Below, piece by piece: positions 29,196-39,829 of a DNA stretch of 64,000 nt. Source of the DNA: Pythium myriotylum (lineage: Eukaryota > Oomycota > Peronosporomycetes > Pythiales > Pythiaceae); NCBI GenBank assembly GCA_023091665.1, contig JALJCQ010000023.1:868001-932000 (forward strand). The letters are read 5' to 3'. The translations under genes and the position numbers were made by a program. The first letter of the stretch is position 1. Each line of letters opens with the position of its first letter. The notes under the pieces are model-generated. The model saw only the letters and a program-made list of their open reading frames with translations, had not been told where the DNA came from and searched no databases.

Positions 29196-31884
29196 CTAGT
29201 GTTGCGACGCCGTTGACAGCCGTAAGCTGGAGAACCGCTTCGTCGTCGGAGAAGTACAAGCCGCACGTGCGAAGATATTCGAGGTCGTCGAGAAGCTCGC
29301 CTTGCCACTGGATCTTCTCCCACACGGCAAAGATCTGTGCGCCCAAGTCGGAGCGCAGCAGTGCCAACAACACGTTGGGGTGGAGCAAACGACCGTTGAG
29401 TGCTGGAATCCACCCGACTGGAGCTCCGGTAAGGCGCTGGATCCACATGTCGCTCTGGAAGATCTGCGGCGCCGTGCACATGAGCATCAACTCGAACAAC
29501 GAGAGCGCGCACGTGGCTCGCAAGAGCGCCGACATCCGCTCATCACGATACCACCGTCCCGTCATCTTGAAGATGTCATTGCGATCCTTCGGCAGCTTCT
29601 CACCGTAGTGCGCAGCCCACTTGTGCGCGAAGGTCGTACACGAGTTTGGATCAGTCGCGCTCAACACACGATTGATCATGTGGAGCTGTGCGAGTTCCTT
29701 GACGTTGCCGCTGAGGTCACTCATCTCGCCGAGCAGCACAGAGTTGAACGCGAGCGGAGACTTCCCACCGGCAAGATGGCCGATCGTGTCCGGGTTGGCC
29801 GTGTTGCGGAGAGTCTTCCGAAGTGATTCCGCACGAACGTCCGCTGCAGCGATATGGTTCGACTGGAGCTGGAGGTCGGCGGTGGGCTCGGTCGTCTCGA
29901 GTTCGGCGAGGATCTCTTGGATTGACGTCGGTTCCTTCGTCTTCATGACCAGAGTGTGGTGCTTGGTCAAGAAGTGACTCGACTCCTTGCTGGTCTTGAT
30001 CGTGTCGGGACCCTTGACCTTGCGAGGCACGACCTGGAACCGCGGCAGGCTCGACTCGTTGAGCGCCGCATTGCAGCAGTCGAGTTCGAACTCGATGGAG
30101 TTCAACACTTCGAAGTAGTTGCTTGTCGCGATGCCTTGCACGGGCTTCGGTCGCGCCTTCTGTAACATGTCGGCAAAGTCGTCGGCGTAACGCGAGCGCT
30201 TGCCCTTGGACTTGGTCGATTTGGTTCCGTTTTCCGGACGATCTGCGTTGGACGCGGACAGACCGAGCGGCGGTGGCGGCGGCGGCAGAGACTTGGTTCC
30301 AGGCTGCGGACTACCCGGAGGCGTCAACAGCGATCCCGCGTGCGTACCGACCGAGATGACGCTTGCAGAGTCTTGCGACTTGGACTCCGCTTGCGAGACA
30401 CCGTTCTTCACCGCGTCTGCGTACGAAGTCGGAGCAGCCGGCTCGGACGGTTGCACTGGTGCTGGCGGAGTAGGCTTGTTGATCTTGTCCAAGTCCAAAG
30501 CGTGTGGCGACACCTGACCGAAACCACGTCGCTGGGACGGGAACGCGGCGTCGCGCGCCAAAGCTGGGTACATGCGGCTGCCGAAGATGACTTGGTCGCA
30601 CGTGAAGCCTTGCACACACAGCGCTCTTGGGCACGTCGCACTTCGAAAGTAGACGCGCCACGTTGCTGTCGTCATTCCGGACGCGAGGTTGACGTCGCGG
30701 AACGTGTCGTAGATCGGCTCGCTGCCGATGTCGAAGAACGCGCGCAGAAGACCTTCGTTGTCGAAGTTGCTGTCGACGCTCGAGATGTCGATGTAGAAGC
30801 GATCGGTGAGGACGTCGAAGTCTTGGAACATGTACTTGCCACCGAGGATCTTGACTTCCTGACGCGCAAGGCGTTCGCACGCAGCACGTGACTTGACCTT
30901 GACGCGGATTTCTCCGCCACGACCCTTGGAGATCTGGCCGAGTTCTTGAAGCTTGATCTGCTCGGTGACCACGGGGTTCCCGTTGTCCTTGAGAAAAGAC
31001 GCCATGATCTTGTTGATGCCGGTACGCTCGAACGCGCGACCAGTGTCGATGGTCATGACGTAACGAGCGCGCGGGAGCTCGTACGGGCGCGCTTGTTCAA
31101 CTGACGTGAAGAGCGAGGCCCAGTCGCCACCGTTCTCGTACAGCGCGTCAATCGCTTCGATATCCGCAGCACACGGTCGAGGCAGCACCACACGACTGGT
31201 CGCCGAGACGGGAGTTCTGTCACGGCGAATCTCGGTTGGACGGCGTAGAAGAGCACCAAGCGAAGGCGTCGCACCTGCCGCACTGGCAGGCGGTTGCTGA
31301 GCATCCGGAATCGGATCCGGGGTCGAATCAGTCGTAGTCGAGTCTTCAACAGTTGATTCGTCGGGGCTTGAGGCGAGACTGAGCTGGAGCGAGGTCGCCG
31401 CCATCATCAAGTCGTCGTCGTCATCGTCGCCACAGGAGACAGCAGTAGTCCCAGTGTTCGCGAGCGAGTCGGTCGAACTGGAAAGCGCAACGGAGATCTC
31501 GACACCAGACGCCACCGGAGCGGAGCCTGTCACGAGCACCGTCATACCGGCACCGACATCCACGATGCGGGCGGTAGAGGCGGGTCCGTCGGCGGTTGAA
31601 GGAGCGTCGGCGTCGTCGACCGCGGAGGTGGTGGTCGTGCCGGAGCTGACTGGGGCTTGCGCATTCACTGACTTCGAAGTCACGTGAGATACGGGCGCGG
31701 GCGTCGCAGGGTCGTCGGCAGTCGCACTGGCACCATCCGGACCAGATGGTGGCTCACAATGGGTGAGGCTTCCCGAATCTTGTGCAGAGACGGGACGGAG
31801 CAGCTGCGCGGGAGGGTTCTCACCCACAAAGTCGAGGTCGGAGGGAGATGGGCAGGCCGAGTCGATCTGGTTCGCTGGCTTCAT
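29167..31884 (-). CDS. LINE ORF1 protein, probable RNA-binding partner
   Basis: 905 residues from an ATG about 100 bases inside the element. Residues 1-240 are low-complexity, rich in Ser, Thr, Ala and Asp. Residues 270-440 look like two compact alpha/beta modules (one ending GGKYMFQDFDV, the next DRFYIDISSVDSNF to TCDQVIFG) that may be RRM-like, as in ORF1 proteins that bind element RNA. A proline-rich stretch follows near 470-560. The last 300 residues are probably helical and unlike anything I recognise. No CCHC zinc knuckle is seen, which sets it apart from many L1-type ORF1 proteins. Its TAA lies 26 bases inside the ORF2 frame. Confidence 0.82.
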   Translation of the reverse strand: MKPANQIDSACPSPSDLDFVGENPPAQLLRPVSAQDSGSLTHCEPPSGPDGASATADDPATPAPVSHVTSKSVNAQAPVSSGTTTTSAVDDADAPSTADGPASTARIVDVGAGMTVLVTGSAPVASGVEISVALSSSTDSLANTGTTAVSCGDDDDDDLMMAATSLQLSLASSPDESTVEDSTTTDSTPDPIPDAQQPPASAAGATPSLGALLRRPTEIRRDRTPVSATSRVVLPRPCAADIEAIDALYENGGDWASLFTSVEQARPYELPRARYVMTIDTGRAFERTGINKIMASFLKDNGNPVVTEQIKLQELGQISKGRGGEIRVKVKSRAACERLARQEVKILGGKYMFQDFDVLTDRFYIDISSVDSNFDNEGLLRAFFDIGSEPIYDTFRDVNLASGMTTATWRVYFRSATCPRALCVQGFTCDQVIFGSRMYPALARDAAFPSQRRGFGQVSPHALDLDKINKPTPPAPVQPSEPAAPTSYADAVKNGVSQAESKSQDSASVISVGTHAGSLLTPPGSPQPGTKSLPPPPPPLGLSASNADRPENGTKSTKSKGKRSRYADDFADMLQKARPKPVQGIATSNYFEVLNSIEFELDCCNAALNESSLPRFQVVPRKVKGPDTIKTSKESSHFLTKHHTLVMKTKEPTSIQEILAELETTEPTADLQLQSNHIAAADVRAESLRKTLRNTANPDTIGHLAGGKSPLAFNSVLLGEMSDLSGNVKELAQLHMINRVLSATDPNSCTTFAHKWAAHYGEKLPKDRNDIFKMTGRWYRDERMSALLRATCALSLFELMLMCTAPQIFQSDMWIQRLTGAPVGWIPALNGRLLHPNVLLALLRSDLGAQIFAVWEKIQWQGELLDDLEYLRTCGLYFSDDEAVLQLTAVNGVATLGAGPLCLDC

Positions 31885-31985
31885 CTTCGTTCGGCGGGAA
31901 GGCTGGGAGGCCGGGAGGCTGGTAGGCTGGTTACTTCGGCTGTTTGCTTGGATCGACTTGTGCTCGACGAGGCAAAACGAGAAGT

Positions 31986-32058
31986 GGGGATGTAGCTCAG
32001 ATGGTAGAGCGCTCGCTTAGCATGCGAGAGGTACTGGGATCGATACCCAGCTTCTCCA
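31986..32058 (+). tRNA. tRNA-Ala(AGC), copy 3, rebuilt by the LINE target duplication
   Basis: Full and identical to copy 1 although the LINE lies directly upstream. Its first 15 bases are the right-hand target duplication. Its native 5' flank is now at 24635 and is replaced by the LINE 5' end (GAGAAGT). Confidence 0.97.
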
Positions 32059-32059
32059 G

Positions 32060-32131
32060 GCGTATGTAGTATAGTGGTTAGTACCTCACGTTGTGGCCGT
32101 GATATCCCAGGTTCGACTCCTGGCATACGCA
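32060..32131 (+). tRNA. tRNA-His(GTG), copy 3
   Basis: Identical to copy 1. Confidence 0.98.
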
Positions 32132-33487
32132 TCTCTTTTTGCACAACCTATCACATCCGAATCCCCGCAGCTATCACACTCACGCTCACGCTCACGCTCA
32201 CCCACACGCTCACCCACACGCACACTTGCGCCTCGACGATCGATCGCCCCCTCTATCTATCGTCCCTATCGAAGCCCTGCGCCTCCACCTGCGCCTCCAC
32301 CTCCGATCTGCACACAGCCGCATTGTTCGTGCCACATGCCACGCCCTTGTCTTCATCTCCAACGCGGACAGAATCGTAGGCCATCCGCGTCGTGCGTCTC
32401 TCGTGCCACGCCTTGGTGACTTTGAAGTGTTGGAGCCCCGTGTTCTATATCCCCCGCATCCCCGTATTCCCGTACCCCCGTATCCTCGTATCGCCTTATT
32501 CCCATGTCCCTACGGCCCGTCCATCATCGACCACCGACCATCGACGCGGCCCCACAGGAGCAAGTCTGAGTAGTATTGTTTCTCTTCAAGAGCGTGGTGG
32601 CTTTGTTGTCTCATCTCCACAGCACAACTCGACACGATAGAGTGCGAGGTGGTGGTGGTGGTGGCTGTGTATCGATAGCGGCTTCTTGAGGTCACAGTCA
32701 CTCGATCGGCTTCCTCCTTGCGATGCGAACGTCGTGTGGCGCTCTACGACGTACTTCCTACGGCCACGACGCGGGGAGAGCGATAGAGGGACAGGAGAGA
32801 GCGATAGAGAGAGAGAGAGCGAGGTGGAGACAATATCGGCAACGACCGATACGAAAACAAAAACAAAGTCGAAGACGAAGGCGACGACGAAGGCGACGAC
32901 GACGACGACGACAACAACAACGACGACAACAACAAGAACGACGACAACAACAACAACGACGAATGTCCCGTGCCCACGAATAAGGAGCAGTGGCTATGCA
33001 GACCTGCGAGCGGTGAGGTGGCATTCATCTCCACGGTGGCCAGGTGGGCGTCGGTAGATCAGGAGTGAAGTGTATGGCGAAGGCGGAGCTGTGAGTATAC
33101 GGGCTTGGGGGGAGTGTTTGATGGAACGACGGGGTGAGGAGGGCGCCGAGGGGATGGAGAGGTGGCGGAGTGGATGTGGGGCAAGGAATGGAGTGCAGGC
33201 GACTTGTGCGGTCTCGGCGAGGTGGTTGATTGTGTGTAGGAGGAATCAGTGTGTAGCGGTGGGTGGGAATGAGCGAAGGGAGCGAAGGGACGTTGAAGCG
33301 GTTTTGTCGAAGGATTGGGCGTGCGAGTGAGGTTGGTGAGTGCTGTAGTGGTTTTGCGGGAGCATATGGGTACGATGCGAGAGTTTGTTGTGTGTGGAGT
33401 GGTGAGTAATGTCTGTTTTTGCTATTTTGCGTGGCGTGGTTGTGATGCATGTTTGTGAGGAGTATGGTGTGTGGTAGGTGGTTGTAT

Positions 33488-33502
33488 GGGGATGTAGCTC
33501 AG
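33488..33502 (+). repeat. target-site duplication, left of the non-autonomous dimer
   Basis: GGGGATGTAGCTCAG again, with the normal array flank on its left and the element from 33503. The other half is 35106-35120. The junction is the same base as at the LINE. Confidence 0.92.
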
Positions 33503-34295
33503 TTTCAAGGCGTCTGTATTGCTGCACTAGCATTTACGACTGACTTCTAACTGCTCGCTAATCCCGTGCGGGTTTTATGTTGCTAAGGTTCGGTTGAGTC
33601 TCGTGGTTGGCTGGTCGGTTTGTGCTGAGAGGATGAATCCTTGCGTCATGGTTCGTTGGGTTGTTGAGGTGGTTGTTCTGTTGTCGTTGAAGCTGGGTAC
33701 TGGGTTAACTTGACCTTCATTTGCTGGTTTGCTGGTATGTTGATGCTGGGTGAGTTGAGTGTTGGTTGGGTTGAAGCTGGGTTGGCTGAATGCCGGTTGG
33801 GTTGATGCTGGGTTGCTTGAATGCTGGTTGGGTTGAGGTTGGTGTCGGTGAGTGCTGGTTGGGTTGAGGTTGGTGTCGGTGAGTGCTGGTTGGGTTGAGG
33901 TTGGTGTCGGTGAGTGTTGGTTACCCAACGGTCTCGTGAGTGAAGGTTGGTGGCTGGGTGCCGTGAGTGTTGGTCACGGCGTGGGTTGATCAGCGGTGGG
34001 TTGATATTAGAGTCGACCGGGTGGCCGAGCTCTGGCGCGCGCTCTCCATGTGGTGAATGTCGGCTCTCCCGATGAAGCCGAAGGAAGCACGCATGGGATG
34101 CCGACTGGTCGGCGCGGTGGCGGCAGCGTCCCGATGCCGAGCTTCTTGCGCTTGGTCTTGGCTCTCGCAGCACCCTTGGTCATGGCGACTGGGTGTGGAG
34201 AGGGTCGGGGGTGATGGGCTGGCAGCTGGGCTGGGTGCTTGGACTGGACACTTCTGGACTTGGTCACTTGAGGGGTAGCGAGCAAATTGCGAAGT
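33503..34295 (-). mobile_element. 793-bp non-autonomous element, copy A
   Basis: Minus strand. It has no open frame for a transposition protein. Its ends match the LINE: on the element strand it starts ACTTCGCAATTTGC (LINE: ACTTCTCGTTTTGC) and ends ATACAGACGCCTTGAAA like the LINE. A 31-bp tandem repeat occurs three times at 33823-33915, with more diverged relatives before it. A short frame starting MTKGAARAKTKRKK lies near its 5' end (about 34180) but I cannot tie it to a known protein. It fits a SINE-like or deletion-derived partner mobilised by the LINE. Confidence 0.85.
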
Positions 34296-34312
34296 GAGCT
34301 TCGATAGCTCAG
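34296..34312 (+). other. 17-base tRNA-like linker between the two element copies
   Basis: GAGCTTCGATAGCTCAG. Its last 15 bases have the form of a tRNA start (7-base acceptor strand GCTTCGA, TA, then GCTCAG) but differ from tRNA-Ala before TAGCTCAG. They look like the target site from a different tRNA gene. Confidence 0.65.
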
Positions 34313-35105
34313 TTTCAAGGCGTCTGTATTGCTGCACTAGCATTTACGACTGACTTCTAACTGCTCGCTAATCCCGTGCGGGTTCTATGTTGCTAAGGTT
34401 CGGTTGAGTCTCGTGGTTGGCTGGTCGGTTTGTGCTGAGAGGATGAATCCTTGCGTCATGGTTCGTTGGGTTGTTGAGGTGGTTGTTCTGTTGTCGTTGA
34501 AGCTGGGTACTGGGTTAACTTGACCTTCATTTGCTGGTTTGCTGGTATGTTGATGCTGGGTGAGTTGAGTGTTGGTTGGGTTGAAGCTGGGTTGGCTGAA
34601 TGCCGGTTGGGTTGATGCTGGGTTGCTTGAATGCTGGTTGGGTTGAGGTTGGTGTCGGTGAGTGCTGGTTGGGTTGAGGTTGGTGTCGGTGAGTGCTGGT
34701 TGGGTTGAGGTTGGTGTCGGTGAGTGTTGGTTACCCAACGGTCTCGTGAGTGAAGGTTGGTGGCTGGGTGCCGTGAGTGTTGGTCACGGCGTGGGTTGAT
34801 CAGCGGTGGGTTGATATTAGAGTCGACCGGGTGGCCGAGCTCTGGCGCGCGCTCTCCATGTGGTGAATGTCGGCTCTCCCGATGAAGCCGAAGGAAGCAC
34901 GCATGGGATGCCGACTGGTCGGCGCGGTGGCGGCAGCGTCCCGATGCCGAGCTTCTTGCGCTTGGTCTTGGCTCTCGCAGCACCCTTGGTCATGGCGACT
35001 GGGTGTGGAGAGGGTCGGGGGTGATGGGCTGGCAGCTGGGCTGGGTGCTTGGACTGGACACTTCTGGACTTGGTCACTTGAGGGGTAGCGAGCAAATTGC
35101 GAAGT
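34313..35105 (-). mobile_element. 793-bp non-autonomous element, copy B
   Basis: Second copy, in the same orientation and 810 bases further on. The only difference I found from copy A is C for T near 34386. Its 5' end (GCGAAGT on the plus strand) abuts the right-hand target duplication and an intact tRNA-Ala. Confidence 0.85.
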
Positions 35106-35178
35106 GGGGATGTAGCTCAGATGGTAGAGCGCTCGCTTAGCATGCGAGAGGTACTGGGATCGATACCCAGCTTCTCCA
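35106..35178 (+). tRNA. tRNA-Ala(AGC), copy 4, rebuilt by the second insertion
   Basis: Identical to copy 1. Positions 1-15 are the right-hand duplication of the non-autonomous insertion; the upstream flank is element sequence. Confidence 0.97.
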
Positions 35179-35179
35179 G

Positions 35180-35251
35180 GCGTATGTAGTATAGTGGTTA
35201 GTACCTCACGTTGTGGCCGTGATATCCCAGGTTCGACTCCTGGCATACGCA
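35180..35251 (+). tRNA. tRNA-His(GTG), copy 4
   Basis: Identical to copy 1. Confidence 0.98.
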
Positions 35252-36643
35252 TCTCTTTTTGCACAACCTATCACATCCGAATCCCCGCAGCTATCACACT
35301 CACGCTCACCCACACGCTCACGCTCACCCACACGCTCACGCTCACGCTCACCCACACGCTCACGCACACTTGCGCCTCGACGATCGATCGCCCCCTCTAT
35401 CTATCGTCCCTATCGAAGCCCTGCGCCTCCACCTGCGCCTCCACCTCCGCCTCCGCCTCCGATCTGCACACAGCCGCATTGTTCGTGCCACATGCCACGC
35501 CCTTGTCTTCATCTCCAACGCGGACAGAATCGTAGGCCATCCGCGTCGTGCGTCTCTCGTGCCACGCCTTGGTGACTTTGAAGTGTTGGAGCCCCGTGTT
35601 CTATATCCCCCGCATCCCCGTATTCCCGTACCCCCGTATCCTCGTATCGCCTTATTCCCATGTCCCTACGGCCCGTCCATCATCGACCACCGACCATCGA
35701 CGCGGCCCCACAGGAGCAAGTCTGAGTAGTATTGTTTCTCTTCAAGAGCGTGGTGGCTTTGTTGTCTCATCTCCACAGCACAACTCGACACGATAGAGTG
35801 CGAGGTGGTGGTGGTGGTGGCTGTGTATCGATAGCGGCTTCTTGAGGTCACAGTCACTCGATCGGCTTCCTCCTTGCGATGCGAACGTCGTGTGGCGCTC
35901 TACGACGTACTTCCTACGGCCACGACGCGGGGAGAGCGATAGAGGGACAGGAGAGAGCGATAGAGAGAGAGAGAGCGAGGTGGAGACAATATCGGCAACG
36001 ACCGATACGAAAACAAAAACAAAGTCGAAGACGAAGGCGACGACGAAGGCGACGACGACGACGACGACAACAACAACGACGACAACAACAAGAACGACGA
36101 CAACAACAACAACGACGAATGTCCCGTGCCCACGAATAAGGAGCAGTGGCTATGCAGACCTGCGAGCGGTGAGGTGGCATTCATCTCCACGGTGGCCAGG
36201 TGGGCGTCGGTAGATCAGGAGTGAAGTGTATGGCGAAGGCGGAGCTGTGAGTATACGGGCTTGGGGCGAGTGTTTGATGGAACGACGGGGTGAGGAGGGC
36301 GCCGAGGGGATGGAGAGGTGGCGGAGTGGATGTGGGGCAAGGAATGGAGTGCAGGCGACTTGTGCGGTCTCGGCGAGGTGGTTGATTGTGTGTAGGAGGA
36401 ATCAGTGTGTAGCGGTGGGTGGGAATGAGCGAAGGGAACGAAGGGACGTTGAAGCGGTTTTGTCGAAGGATTGGGCGTGCGAGTGAGGTTGGTGAGTGCT
36501 GTAGTGGTTTTGCGGGAGCATATGGGTACGATGCGAGAGTTTGTTGTGTGTGGAGTGGTGAGTAATGTCTGTTTTTGCTATTTTGCGTGGCGTGGTTGTG
36601 ATGCATGTTTGTGAGGAGTATGGTGTGTGGTAGGTGGTTGTAT

Positions 36644-36716
36644 GGGGATGTAGCTCAGATGGTAGAGCGCTCGCTTAGCATGCGAGAGGTACTGGGATCG
36701 ATACCCAGCTTCTCCA
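36644..36716 (+). tRNA. tRNA-Ala(AGC), copy 5
   Basis: Identical to copy 1, with the usual array flank upstream. Confidence 0.98.
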
Positions 36717-36717
36717 G

Positions 36718-36789
36718 GCGTATGTAGTATAGTGGTTAGTACCTCACGTTGTGGCCGTGATATCCCAGGTTCGACTCCTGGCATACGCA
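36718..36789 (+). tRNA. tRNA-His(GTG), copy 5
   Basis: Identical to copy 1. Confidence 0.98.
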
Positions 36790-38157
36790 TCTCTTTTTGC
36801 ACAACCTATCACATCCGAATCCCCGCAGCTATCACACTCACGCTCACCCACACGCTCACGCTCACCCACACGCTCACGCTCACGCTCACCCACACGCTCA
36901 CGCACACTTGCGCCTCGACGATCGATCGCCCCCTCTATCTATCGTCCCTATCGAAGCCCTGCGCCTCCACCTGCGCCTCCGCCTCCGCCTCCGATCTGCA
37001 CACAGCCGCATTGTTCGTGCCACATGCCACGCCCTTGTCTTCATCTCCAACGCGGACAGAATCGTAGGCCATCCGCGTCGTGCGTCTCTCGTGCCACGCC
37101 TTGGTGACTTTGAAGTGTTGGAGCCCCGTGTTCTATATCCCCCGCATCCCCGTATTCCCGTACCCCCGTATCCTCGTATCGCCTTATTCCCATGTCCCTA
37201 CGGCCCGTCCATCATCGACCACCGACCATCGACGCGGCCCCACAGGAGCAAGTCTGAGTAGTATTGTTTCTCTTCAAGAGCGTGGTGGCTTTGTTGTCTC
37301 ATCTCCACAGCACAACTCGACACGATAGAGTGCGAGGTGGTGGTGGTGGTGGCTGTGTATCGATAGCGGCTTCTTGAGGTCACAGTCACTCGATCGGCTT
37401 CCTCCTTGCGATGCGAACGTCGTGTGGCGCTCTACGACGTACTTCCTACGGCCACGACGCGGGGAGAGCGATAGAGGGACAGGAGAGAGCGATAGAGAGA
37501 GAGAGAGCGAGGTGGAGACAATATCGGCAACGACCGATACGAAAACAAAAACAAAGTCGAAGACGAAGGCGACGACGAAGGCGACGACGACGACGACGAC
37601 AACAACAACGACGACAACAACAACAACGACGAATGTCCCGTGCCCACGAATAAGGAGCAGTGGCTATGCAGACCTGCGAGCGGTGAGGTGGCATTCATCT
37701 CCACGGTGGCCAGGTGGGCGTCGGTAGATCAGGAGTGAAGTGTATGGCGAAGGCGGAGCTGTGAGTATACGGGCTTGGGGCGAGTGTTTGATGGAACGAC
37801 GGGGTGAGGAGGGCGCCGAGGGGATGGAGAGGTGGCGGAGTGGATGTGGGGCAAGGAATGGAGTGCAGGCGACTTGTGCGGTCTCGGCGAGGTGGTTGAT
37901 TGTGTGTAGGAGGAATCAGTGTGTAGCGGTGGGTGGGAATGAGCGAAGGGAACGAAGGGACGTTGAAGCGGTTTTGTCGAAGGATTGGGCGTGCGAGTGA
38001 GGTTGGTGAGTGCTGTAGTGGTTTTGCGGGAGCATATGGGTACGATGCGAGAGTTTGTTGTGTGTGGAGTGGTGAGTAATGTCTGTTTTTGCTATTTTGC
38101 GTGGCGTGGTTGTGATGCATGTTTGTGAGGAGTATGGTGTGTGGTAGGTGGTTGTAT

Positions 38158-38230
38158 GGGGATGTAGCTCAGATGGTAGAGCGCTCGCTTAGCATGCGAG
38201 AGGTACTGGGATCGATACCCAGCTTCTCCA
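38158..38230 (+). tRNA. tRNA-Ala(AGC), copy 6
   Basis: Identical to copy 1. The spacer before it has the shortest GAC/AAC tract (18 bp less). Confidence 0.98.
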
Positions 38231-38231
38231 G

Positions 38232-38303
38232 GCGTATGTAGTATAGTGGTTAGTACCTCACGTTGTGGCCGTGATATCCCAGGTTCGACTCCTGGCATAC
38301 GCA
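38232..38303 (+). tRNA. tRNA-His(GTG), copy 6
   Basis: Identical to copy 1. Confidence 0.98.
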
Positions 38304-39683
38304 TCTCTTTTTGCACAACCTATCACATCCGAATCCCCGCAGCTATCACACTCACGCTCACGCTCACGCTCACGCTCACCCACACGCTCACGCTCACGCT
38401 CACCCACACGCTCACGCACACTTGCGCCTCGACGATCGATCGCCCCCTCTATCTATCGTCCCTATCGAAGCCCTGCGCCTCCACCTGCGCCTCCACCTCC
38501 GCCTCCGCCTCCGATCTGCACACAGCCGCATTGTTCGTGCCACATGCCACGCCCTTGTCTTCATCTCCAACGCGGACAGAATCGTAGGCCATCCGCGTCG
38601 TGCGTCTCTCGTGCCACGCCTTGGTGACTTTGAAGTGTTGGAACCCCGTGTTCTATATCCCCCGCATCCCCGTATTCCCGTACCCCCGTATCCTCGTATC
38701 GCCTTATTCCCATGTCCCTACGGCCCGTCCATCATCGACCACCGACCATCGACGCGGCCCCACAGGAGCAAGTCTGAGTAGTATTGTTTCTCTTCAAGAG
38801 CGTGGTGGCTTTGTTGTCTCATCTCCACAGCACAACTCGACACGATAGAGTGCGAGGTGGTGGTGGTGGTGGCTGTGTATCGATAGCGGCTTCTTGAGGT
38901 CACAGTCACTCGATCGGCTTCCTCCTTGCGATGCGAACGTCGTGTGGCGCTCTACGACGTACTTCCTACGGCCACGACGCGGGGAGAGCGATAGAGGGAC
39001 AGGAGAGAGCGATAGAGAGAGAGAGAGCGAGGTGGAGACAATATCGGCAACGACCGATACGAAAACAAAAACAAAGTCGAAGACGAAGGCGACGACGACG
39101 ACGACGACGACAACAACGACGACAACAACAAGAACGACGACAACAACAACAACGACGAATGTCCCGTGCCCACGAATAAGGAGCAGTGGCTATGCAGACC
39201 TGCGAGCGGTGAGGTGGCATTCATCTCCACGGTGGCCAGGTGGGCGTCGGTAGATCAGGAGTGAAGTGTATGGCGAAGGCGGAGCTGTGAGTATACGGGC
39301 TTGGGGCGAGTGTTTGATGGAACGACGGGGTGAGGAGGGCGCCGAGGGGATGGAGAGGTGGCGGAGTGGATGTGGGGCAAGGAATGGAGTGCAGGCGACT
39401 TGTGCGGTCTCGGCGAGGTGGTTGATTGTGTGTAGGAGGAATCAGTGTGTAGCGGTGGGTGGGAATGAGCGAAGGGAACGAAGGGACGTTGAAGCGGTTT
39501 TGTCGAAGGATTGGGCGTGCGAGTGAGGTTGGTGAGTGCTGTAGTGGTTTTGCGGGAGCATATGGGTACGATGCGAGAGTTTGTTGTGTGTGGAGTGGTG
39601 AGTAATGTCTGTTTTTGCTATTTTGCGTGGCGTGGTTGTGATGCATGTTTGTGAGGAGTATGGTGTGTGGTAGGTGGTTGTAT

Positions 39684-39756
39684 GGGGATGTAGCTCAGAT
39701 GGTAGAGCGCTCGCTTAGCATGCGAGAGGTACTGGGATCGATACCCAGCTTCTCCA
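39684..39756 (+). tRNA. tRNA-Ala(AGC), copy 7
   Basis: Identical to copy 1. Confidence 0.98.
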
Positions 39757-39757
39757 G

Positions 39758-39829
39758 GCGTATGTAGTATAGTGGTTAGTACCTCACGTTGTGGCCGTGA
39801 TATCCCAGGTTCGACTCCTGGCATACGCA
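39758..39829 (+). tRNA. tRNA-His(GTG), copy 7
   Basis: Identical to copy 1. Confidence 0.98.

Larger units (their letters stand above)
24651..31985 (-). mobile_element. 7.3-kb site-specific APE-type LINE inserted in tRNA-Ala
   Basis: A non-LTR retrotransposon on the minus strand, with ORF1, ORF2, a roughly 100-base 5' leader and a 380-base 3' region that ends ACGCCTTGAAA without a poly(A) tail. It lies between two copies of GGGGATGTAGCTCAG (24636-24650 and 31986-32000), so it was inserted by target-primed reverse transcription with a 15-16 bp duplication. Both ORFs are open over their full length and the ends look complete, so it may be active or only recently silent. No RNase H domain is seen. 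Because the duplicated bases are tRNA positions 1-15, the gene at 31986 is whole again. Confidence 0.93.
31986..33502 (+). repeat. tRNA Ala-His tandem array, segment 2
   Basis: One complete unit between the LINE and the non-autonomous dimer. It keeps GGGGGG near 33109 like segment 1, where later units have GGGGCG, but has AAGAACG in the triplet tract like the later units, so it is a mixed type. Confidence 0.95.

Noticed and set aside
33823..33915. Three 31-bp direct repeats that at first look like a CRISPR array
   Set aside because: They abut without spacers, lie inside a eukaryotic retroelement and are a plain minisatellite.
33646..34173. 175-codon frame (-) in the non-autonomous element, rich in Asn, Pro, Gln and Thr
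   Set aside because: The content is translated minisatellite; no motif of a transposition protein is present.
34007..34318. Short frame containing MTKGAARAKTKRKK, considered as a captured host gene
   Set aside because: The basic stretch is brief, loses any resemblance to a known protein after about 15 residues, and I could not name a source.
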